DNA of 64,000 nucleotides from Sphaeramia orbicularis (lineage: Eukaryota > Chordata > Actinopteri > Kurtiformes > Apogonidae), in NCBI RefSeq assembly GCF_902148855.1, contig NC_043965.1:21737995-21801994 (forward strand). Direction: 5' to 3'. Numbering within the stretch: position 1 is the first letter of the stretch; every line of letters begins with the position of its first letter. The notes beneath the pieces were generated by a model. It worked only from the letters and a program-made list of their open reading frames with translations. It was not told the origin of the DNA and ran no database searches. Of this stretch, positions 57,198 through 64,000 are shown in pieces. Both the position numbers and the translations under genes were made by a program.

Positions 57198-58502
57198 GAT
57201 AGAATAGAATAAACTTTATTGTCATTGTACTCATGTTACAATGAAATTATGCAGCCCCCCCCCCCCCCCAGTGCAATCTAGCATAAACAAGATAAAAACA
57301 CAATAGTATATAAATAAGGCTTAAGAATATAGAGATAATAAAAATATTAAAATAAATAAAATAAATATTTAGGCATAACAGTTAAAAACTTAAAAGCTTT
57401 AAAAGTTTTCCCCAAGTTACTTGTTTAGAAGCCTTATTGCCCAGGGATAAAAAGTGTCTCTAAGCCCGTTTATTTGGCTCCCCAGAACCCGATACCTCCT
57501 CCCTGAGGGTAGGGGGTTGAAGAGGCACCGGCCAGGGTGGGATGTGTCCAGCAAGATGTTCCTTGCCCTCTTCAACCCCCTAGAGTTCGCAATGTCCTCC
57601 AGGGAGGGCAGGGGGCAGCCAATGATGTTCTGTGCTGACTTTATGACCCCCTGCAGGGCTTTTTTGTCCTTGGCTGTGCAGCCGGCATACCACACTGTGA
57701 CACAGTATGTCAGCACACTTTCCACGGTGGAGCGATAAAAAGTTTGCAGCAGATTCACATCCAGGTGGCATTTTTTTAGTAGTCTTAAAAAGTACAGTCT
57801 CTGCTGCGCTTTGCCAACTACTGCAGCTGTGTTCGTGTGCCACCTGAGGTCATCTGCTACATGTACTCCAAGGTATCGGAAAGAGGACACCCTTTCCACA
57901 CAGACCCCATCTATCTGTAGTGGGGCGGGGTCTGCTCTGTTCCTCCTCCAGTCCATCACCATCTCCTTAGTTTTGCTTGTGTTCAGATGCAGGTTGTTCG
58001 CTGAACTCCAAGCCACAAGTCTCTGAACCTTCTCCCTATACGCTGTCTCATCGCCCCTGGAGATGAGACCCACCACAACGGTGTCATCAGCGAATTTAAC
58101 TAAGATGTTAGAGTCATACAAGGGGGCACAGTCATGCGTGTACAGTGTGTACAGGAATGGACTCAGTACACAGCCCTGAGAGGAGCCCGTGCTGAGTGTA
58201 CGGGTGGAGGATATATGGGCCCCCACCCTCACTGTCTGTGGTCGCTCTGTCAGGAAGCTGCTAATCCACTTACAGATGAGGGGTGGGAAGTCCAGGTCAG
58301 TCAGCTTCTTGATGAGTATGTTCGGCAAAATGGTGTTAAATGCCGAACTATAATCAACAAAAAGCATCCTCACGTAGCTGCCCAGTTTCTCCCCATGATT
58401 CGCAGCAGCGTGGAGAACAGTGGAGACTGCATCAGCTGTTGACCTATTTTTCCTGTAAGCAAACTGATGCTGGTCAAAGTTCTGGGGGAGACAGGACTTG
58501 AG
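57198..58502 (-). mobile_element. 5'-truncated L2-like LINE
   Basis: A 1,305-bp insert flanked by ATTGTA (57,192-57,197; 58,503-58,508). On the minus strand it starts inside the reverse-transcriptase domain, runs through an open coding region and ends AATAAAGTTTATTCTATTCT, a 3' tail with an ATTCT repeat. It also has a 14-bp C run at 57,256-57,269. Absent from unit A, so younger than the duplication. Confidence 0.9.
57417..58502 (-). CDS. LINE reverse transcriptase, C-terminal part
   Basis: Open for 361 codons from the truncated 5' edge to its own stop; 58,373 is only the first internal methionine. Motifs in order: QFAYRKNRSTADAV (fingers), LFVDYSSAFNTI (motif A), TGSSQGCVLSPFLY (motif B), VKFADDTVVVGL (catalytic FADD, motif C), LNTSKTKEMVMDWRR (motif D), FRYLGVHVADDL (motif E), then a C-terminal KALQGVIKSAQNIIG thumb-like region. 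This set is typical of the fish L2/CR1 clade. No stop or shift is seen; the endonuclease half is missing because of truncation, so it cannot act alone. Confidence 0.9.
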   Translation of the reverse strand, partial: LKSCLPQNFDQHQFAYRKNRSTADAVSTVLHAAANHGEKLGSYVRMLFVDYSSAFNTILPNILIKKLTDLDFPPLICKWISSFLTERPQTVRVGAHISSTRTLSTGSSQGCVLSPFLYTLYTHDCAPLYDSNILVKFADDTVVVGLISRGDETAYREKVQRLVAWSSANNLHLNTSKTKEMVMDWRRNRADPAPLQIDGVCVERVSSFRYLGVHVADDLRWHTNTAAVVGKAQQRLYFLRLLKKCHLDVNLLQTFYRSTVESVLTYCVTVWYAGCTAKDKKALQGVIKSAQNIIGCPLPSLEDIANSRGLKRARNILLDTSHPGRCLFNPLPSGRRYRVLGSQINGLRDTFYPWAIRLLNK

Positions 58503-58992
58503 ATTGTACTGTCAAAAACAGTGCTTTTAGACATTCCATGTTTTCTTTTCTGTCTGTTTTAGTCACGATACACACAAGAGTTCATACTTGATTGCATAAC
58601 CATTGTTTTTGATGAGTTTTGATGGTCTAATAATTTTTTTCCGCAACTATATGTAAACAGCTTCACTTGCTGTGCAACATAAATGCTAAGGCTGTTTAAT
58701 AATAAAAGTCTTTTCCTGTATGGTTATATTAATTACTTGTAAGTTCTATTAATCTTTGTCTTTATAGTGCTGCATATATACACATTATATTTTGTCTTTA
58801 ACCACTGATTAAAGCATTAAAATATTCACTGCTGGTCTATTGTCATGTTTTTACTCAGTTTTATTCATGTATTTCAAAGCAATGATCAAGTCTGATTTGC
58901 ACTACATGGAGATACACAGGAAAAGAGGTGACAAAATAAAGGAAAAACCAACATAAATGTGTCTCAGTAAGGTGTAGAACCAACGGGTTTAA

Positions 58993-59471
58993 CCCATAAA
59001 GACCCAAACATCCACCAGCGACTCAAATCATTCACTGATATAAAGTGTTTAATACCTGTTGATCACTAATCCTATCAATACATGTTCAGAGGCTCCATAC
59101 TGAACATGGAAACACCATCATCTTCTACAACAGTGATCCACTAATAAAATCCATGGACTTTGATCAGTGACAGTGGATAGAGACACTTATTTAATGTTCA
59201 GTTAACGATATATTTTGCAGAAAAACAAAAACAAAAAACGTTTTCTTTAGTTTTCTGTTTTGGATATAATAACCCTCAACTTTAATCTGAGCTTTAAGGA
59301 ACATCTACATAATTAGTACATTATAAACAAGAAAATACCTGATTTTCAATGAAAAAAGGCAATATACAGAGCATACTATTAGAATTAATGGTGATAAATC
59401 ACTTGAGAAAGGTGAAAAAAGAGAAAAATTGATTTGGGAGCTGCCACAAAGTAACACCGGGTCTTTATGGG
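58993..59471. mobile_element. MITE-B in unit B
   Basis: TTAA-flanked; orthologous to 45,356-45,821. Confidence 0.85.
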
Positions 59472-59993
59472 TTAATAAACACTGTTATTGAATTTTTCCC
59501 TCTCTCCCAGGGGGATGCGCACCATTCTTCCAAAAATGTATTTCCTCCTTTGCTTTTTTGGAGGTAGAGACCACTATCAAACATGTCTGTCTATAATCTG
59601 GCCCAAGATCTGGTGACTGTGGAGCTTAGTGTCATGGTTATAATGTTCTCATCTTATGGTTAAAAGAAATAATAATTCATGGAAAGACTTGATTAAAAGG
59701 ATAATTCATGATTTTCGCATGTTAGGATGACAGTTCATTAGGATGTGATAAAAAGAGGATAATAGTTAATTTGTCCTAGGTTAAGAAAGTTAAAATAAGG
59801 ATTTGCCATTCGTTCTGTGTTGACTGCTTTTGCTTTGTAGGTATGGAAACAATAGAAACAGTAACCACAGTTATAGATAATATAGGATAGGAGGAGAGAA
59901 TAGCAGGAACACAATCACCTGTTAAAAGTGAAGATCATAGTGGGAATGGACAACAGTATCAGCGACCAGGTAGAGAGACACAACCCCCAAGAG

Positions 59994-60725
59994 CAGTGGT
60001 CCCCAACCTTTTTTGACTTGTGACCCCATTTTAACATCACAAATTTCTGGTGACCCCAGACATTCAAAACAGAGATTTTTTATTTCTTGCTAAAATTAAT
60101 TTGTTTTTGATCATGTAATAGTTTGCTGTACTACGTAGCAAATAAACGTTCATTTTAGAGGACATTTAGTTTATATAATGTATATTATTGTGGACAGAGG
60201 CAGTAAAGCCAGATGTAGATTACTGCACAGAGGGAGAACTGGATTTTCCTTGGTCAGGATTTGTACAGTCAGTCCATCTTGGATTTACAAGCCTGACAAT
60301 TAATACTGAACAAACAAGAACTCAAACTATGAATTAAAGATAGAATTTAAGTGTAAAATATGTGTCTTTTTATATTTTTGGATTTTATGTGTTGTTTTCT
60401 TACTTGCTGTTTTAATCACCTTTTACATGTTTCTTTTATAATGTTTTAAATGTGTTTCTTTTTCCATGTTGTATTTCAATGTCCTGTGTGAAGCACCTTG
60501 AATTGCCTTGTTGCTGAAATGTGCTATACAGATAAAATTGCCTTGCCTTAAAGATAAACAGTATCACAGAGCTTCAGTTTCAGCTTCACAGTTTGTCTTT
60601 TATGTACTGGGATTGTCTGTCAACTCACCATATATTTTTTTATTAGTAAGTTTTTATTTTTATCAATTACTAGAAATTCCAGGTGACCCCACATGGGGTC
60701 ACGACCCCAAAGTTGAAAAACACTG
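59994..60725. mobile_element. hAT element in unit B
   Basis: CAGTGGTCCCCAACCTTTTT to AAAGTTGAAAAACACTG, with CCCAAGAG on both sides (59,986-59,993; 60,726-60,733). A LINE tail lies inside at about 60,380-60,550. Same insertion as 46,381-48,029, without the A-only block. Confidence 0.85.
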
Positions 60726-61084
60726 CCCAAGAGTCTTCACATATGACCAACGAGGCCATCCCAGTTGCTGTGGCACTGAACTTCCATATGTACTACTATC
60801 CTACAACATCCTATGGAGCCATGCCAGCAGCAAGTACATGGACAGCTCCGGTACAGAACTGGAATTATCAGCCTGCTGTTGTATGGAGAACACACCCTTT
60901 CACATACACACATCATACACTCATTGATGGACTGTTTCACAAACTGAGTGTTAACATGTTCGCAGACACATACATACCTTATGTCGTTGTGAATGGACTG
61001 ATGGACAAGTAGAGTGCTGATACACATATGCCACATGCTCTCCTGGATTTTGAATAACTTGAGTGATTGTTTACAGATTGTTGC

Positions 61085-61445
61085 ATGATTGATCTGATGA
61101 CATTACGTACACTGGGTAAATGCTTTAAACATGGTGAAGCTGCGTTTCAGTTCTATGCAGCTAAACTCTGGAACAGTCTTCCTGATGACATGAGACAGGC
61201 CTCTACTCTGACAATGTTTATGTCCAGGCTGAAAACGGCTCTGTTCAACTGTGCATAGAACTGAAGGGTTCTATCTGCACTCTTCTCTTTTACTTTGTTT
61301 TAATTGATTATTATTTATGTTTTATTGATTATGTTTTAATTGTAATTGTGTGTTTTTAACCTGTCTCTTTTCCATTTTTGTAAAGCACTGTGAATCGCCC
61401 TGTGTATGAATTGTGCTATACAAATAAATCTGCCTGGGCTTGCCC
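61085..61445 (+). mobile_element. LINE 3' end in unit B
   Basis: A frame encodes AAKLWNSLPDDMRQASTL and FMSRLKTALFNCA; the 3' end is TGCTATACAAATAAATCTGCC. Counterpart of 48,400-48,745. Confidence 0.7.
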
Positions 61446-62663
61446 AGACATGACTAACCTGTTGGTTGAGATGCAAGGGATGACATCTGTGTTGTAGGGG
61501 AGTGTCTCATGGTTATTATGTTCTCATCTTATGGTTAAAAGAAATAATAGCCTAATTCATGGAAAGACTTGATTAAAAAGATAATTCATGATTTTCATAT
61601 GTCAGGATGACAATTCATTAGGAAGGGATAAAAAAAGATAATAGTTAATTTGTCCTAGGTTAAGAATGTTAAAATGAGGATTTGCCATTTGTTCTGTGTT
61701 GACTGCTTTTGCCTTGTAGGTATGGAAACAATAGACACAGTAACCACAGTTATAGATAAAATAGTTTTATTCTATATTACTTTTTGCTTACAACCTTTCA
61801 CTTACCTGTTATGAAAGTACACTTATAAAAGTTATGATTAAAATCACATTTTTTTTTTTTTTTTTGTCAGTTCGTGGCAGATGTGCTGCGCAGCAATTTA
61901 TTGTTGGTGTCTATTTTCATGTATGAGAGAAACAGGTGGGTAACTGAAAATACACTCAAGATGAAGGTTAACGTGTCATGTTTGTGTAGTTTTTAGACTT
62001 CTCTTTTATCATTTTTCCCCATCATCAGGGCGTAACACTTTGAGCTCTTGTTTAACATTTTTTTGGCTTCAGCGTCTCATTCGTCATACATACCTCCTCT
62101 TGTAGCTGTCTTTTGCTTTCACTCACAGTTGTGTGTTGGATTATGGAATGATACAACAGAAAAACAAGCTGTGACTGAATATACGCCCAAACTCCTTCAC
62201 TTGGTAAGTTGTTTGAACATGCAATAGAAAAACTTTACTTTTCTAGTTTTGATGTTCAGGCACGTTCTTTAGACTTCTGCAATTTTCTCATGAGTGAGAG
62301 TTTACTTCAGGATACTAGAGGAATATCAATCATACTGATTTAAAGATGACACAAGGACTTGTACTTTTTTTTTTCCAACGATAAATGTGATTATACTTTT
62401 GATTTTGTAGTATGTGATTTGTGTGAGACTATACCTGAGTCAGAAATAACAGCTGAACACATAAAAATCTTAGACCATTTATATTTACTGAACTTTTTTA
62501 CATCTTTTTAATTCGTAACCTATTAAATACTGTGGATAATCAGACTGTCAACCTACTAAGAAAGGTAAAATATGATCCTCACCCCCAAAGACCTGTCTTG
62601 TCATATGATTCATTTCAGAACAGAAAGAGGAACTTGACTTGCGCCTTAAACGCAGGTGTCATC

Positions 62664-64000
62664 ATGAAAGCAATAGTGATCTTCCTAGTTCTTTGTCTCA
62701 TCGATGGGCGGCCCTCTGTTCCCATCCCCCACTCACCCAACGGGATCAGACAATGTCGTGCCTCCACAGGCCTCTCCATCACAGCCATGGAGGTGCTGCC
62801 CGGTGGAGGCTGGGACAACCTTCGAAACATAGACATGGGTCGAGTCATGAACATGAGCTTCACCTACTGTCAGACCACTGAGGACGGGCTCTACTTCATT
62901 CCAGATGAGGTGTTTGTAATCCCCCGAAAGGAGACGGGTGTGGAGACCAACTCGGAAATTATCACTTCCTGGATGCAGCAGACCAGCGTAACATCTCACT
63001 CCATAAATGCAGACGTCTCCTTCTTCTCTGTGCTCAATGGGAAATATTCTGAAGAGAACCAACGGATGAAAACACATCAGGTCAAAGACTCTGCGACCAT
63101 GGCCAGAGTCCAGGTGAGTTTTGACTTTTCCTACTGTATAACATTAAAACCATTAGAAAGTTTATTAATTAAGAACTAAAACAAGGGTCATATTAACATT
63201 ACTTATACAAATTAGTCATATTTAGTTGGTCATCTATTAATTTTACTTTAAATTATAAAAAGCAATGCTGGCAATGTGTCAGAATCAGGAAGAACTACTG
63301 TAACTTCAAGTCTATGGAAAGACACTGCAGTCACGTTAGAGCAGCGTTTTTCAACCTTGGGGTCGGGACCCCACGTGGGGTCGCTTGGAATTCAAATGGG
63401 GTCACCTGAATATTCTAGAAATTGATAAAAAATAAAAACTTACAAATAAAAAATATACGGAGTTGAGAGAGACAATCCCAATACATAAAAGACATGACAA
63501 ACTGTGAAGCTGAAACTGAAGCAATGTGATACTGTTTATCTTTCAAGGAGCATCTTTCTAGGAGCACCCAGATGTTAAAACTACTTCAGAATATTATTTA
63601 ATACTGTTCTGTTCCTTTCCTTTTAAAGGTTCGTAACGTCATCTACACCGTTAAGGCTTACCCTGACTTCACTCTGGACTCTCGCTTCGCTCAGCAAGTC
63701 AAAGAAGTTGCTGATGCTATTGAAAACAACCAGACCAGGAATGCAGCCTATCTATCAGAGAAGATGGTCGTGGACTATGGAACCCACGTTATCACTAGTG
63801 TTGATGCTGGAGCTGTATTAGCGCAGGAGGACTACCTCCGCTCTGCATATGTCACAGACAGTCAATCAGACACCTCATCTGTTAAAGCTCAAGCCGGCTT
63901 AAACTTTTTTGACAAAGTCAAATTTGACATCAGCAGTCAGGACACCCAGAAGAGCTCAACACTTCATGGCTATCAGTCCAACATTCAGTACTCTATTGTT
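62664..64000 (+). CDS. mpeg1: Perforin-2 (macrophage-expressed gene 1), copy C, cut by window edge
   Basis: Exon 1 is 62,664-63,113 (150 codons); exon 2 starts at 63,629 and runs open to the last base, covering the MACPF signature YGTHVITSVDAGA. The start is the methionine aligned with copies A and B; upstream open frame is not conserved. Exon 1 (LIDGRPSV, ASTGLSI) is like copy B, while exon 2 (DKVKFDISSQD, STLHGYQ) is like copy A apart from its first residues (VRNVIYTV, as in B). The intron is only 515 bp: it keeps the left part of the hAT element of copy B and then jumps to the last 75 bp before exon 2. The first exon-2 codon is GTT instead of GTG. Same role as copies A and B; probably functional as far as seen. 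Confidence 0.92.
63342..63547. mobile_element. Truncated hAT element in intron of copy C
   Basis: Left part (CAGCGTTTTTCAACCTTGGG) of the insertion at 50,619-51,184. It ends at CTTTCAAGGAGCATCTTTCT, where a deletion joins it to sequence just before exon 2. Confidence 0.8.

Larger units (their letters stand above)
56981..58649. mobile_element. MITE-E 3' of copy B, split by a LINE
   Basis: CAGTCATGGAAAAAGTTATT at the left and, reversed, TAGTTGCGGAAAAAAATTAT at the right. The LINE at 57,198-58,502 interrupts it with a 6-bp duplication ATTGTA. Confidence 0.85.

Noticed and set aside
57454-58442. Plus-strand frames over the LINE
   Set aside because: Shadows of the reverse transcriptase coded on the minus strand.
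61067-61258. 63-codon frame as a separate gene
   Set aside because: The KLWNSLPDDMR and FMSRLKTALF motifs mark it as the C-terminal end of a LINE ORF.
62532-62663. N-terminal extension of perforin-2 copy C from an upstream ATG
   Set aside because: The extra codons have no counterpart in copies A and B; the downstream methionine starts a normal signal peptide in all three.

Overview
This window is vertebrate nuclear DNA from a ray-finned fish, most likely a percomorph teleost. It is AT-rich. It carries genes with GT-AG introns, a tetraspanin close to fish Tspan36, a lysine-rich histone H1 and tandem macrophage-expressed perforin-2 (mpeg1) genes. The spaces between are packed with teleost-type Tc1/mariner, hAT and piggyBac-like elements, tRNA-derived SINEs and 3' ends of LINEs. 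No bacterial, organellar or CRISPR features are seen.

Layout. Positions 1-13.8 kb hold no gene I can support. There is a GC-rich island near 1 kb, more than 2 kb of CT-rich satellite, then a field of miniature elements, including a three-deep nest at 9.6-11.2 kb. A seven-exon tetraspanin gene (tspan36-like, minus strand) occupies 13.8-31.4 kb; all splice junctions can be read and give 247 residues. Its introns hold a 51-bp minisatellite, two deleted Tc1 elements, an 8-bp-duplication hAT element and a 140-bp-arm foldback element. A single-exon histone H1 gene lies at 34.4-35.0 kb with an H1 box, a TATA box and a poly(A) signal.

From about 38.7 kb to the end the window is a tandem array of perforin-2 genes on the plus strand: copy A (39,323-44,488), copy B (49,941-56,774) and copy C (62,664 to beyond the edge). 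Each has a 450-nt first exon and one large second exon. The copies share flanking sequence and old transposon insertions, and differ by younger ones. This dates the duplications: an hAT insertion present in the introns of B and C but absent from A groups B with C. Copy B has two dense clusters of amino-acid change in parts of the protein expected to touch membranes, and a shortened tail without lysines.

How the genes relate: perforin-2 is a phagosomal pore-former of macrophages that kills engulfed bacteria, so the array looks like an innate immune gene family still expanding. The tetraspanin and the histone are unrelated neighbours. The most unusual single items are the diverging perforin-2 copy, a nearly intact DD41D-type mariner-like transposon with a precise empty site in the sister gene, and the transposon record of the duplication history.
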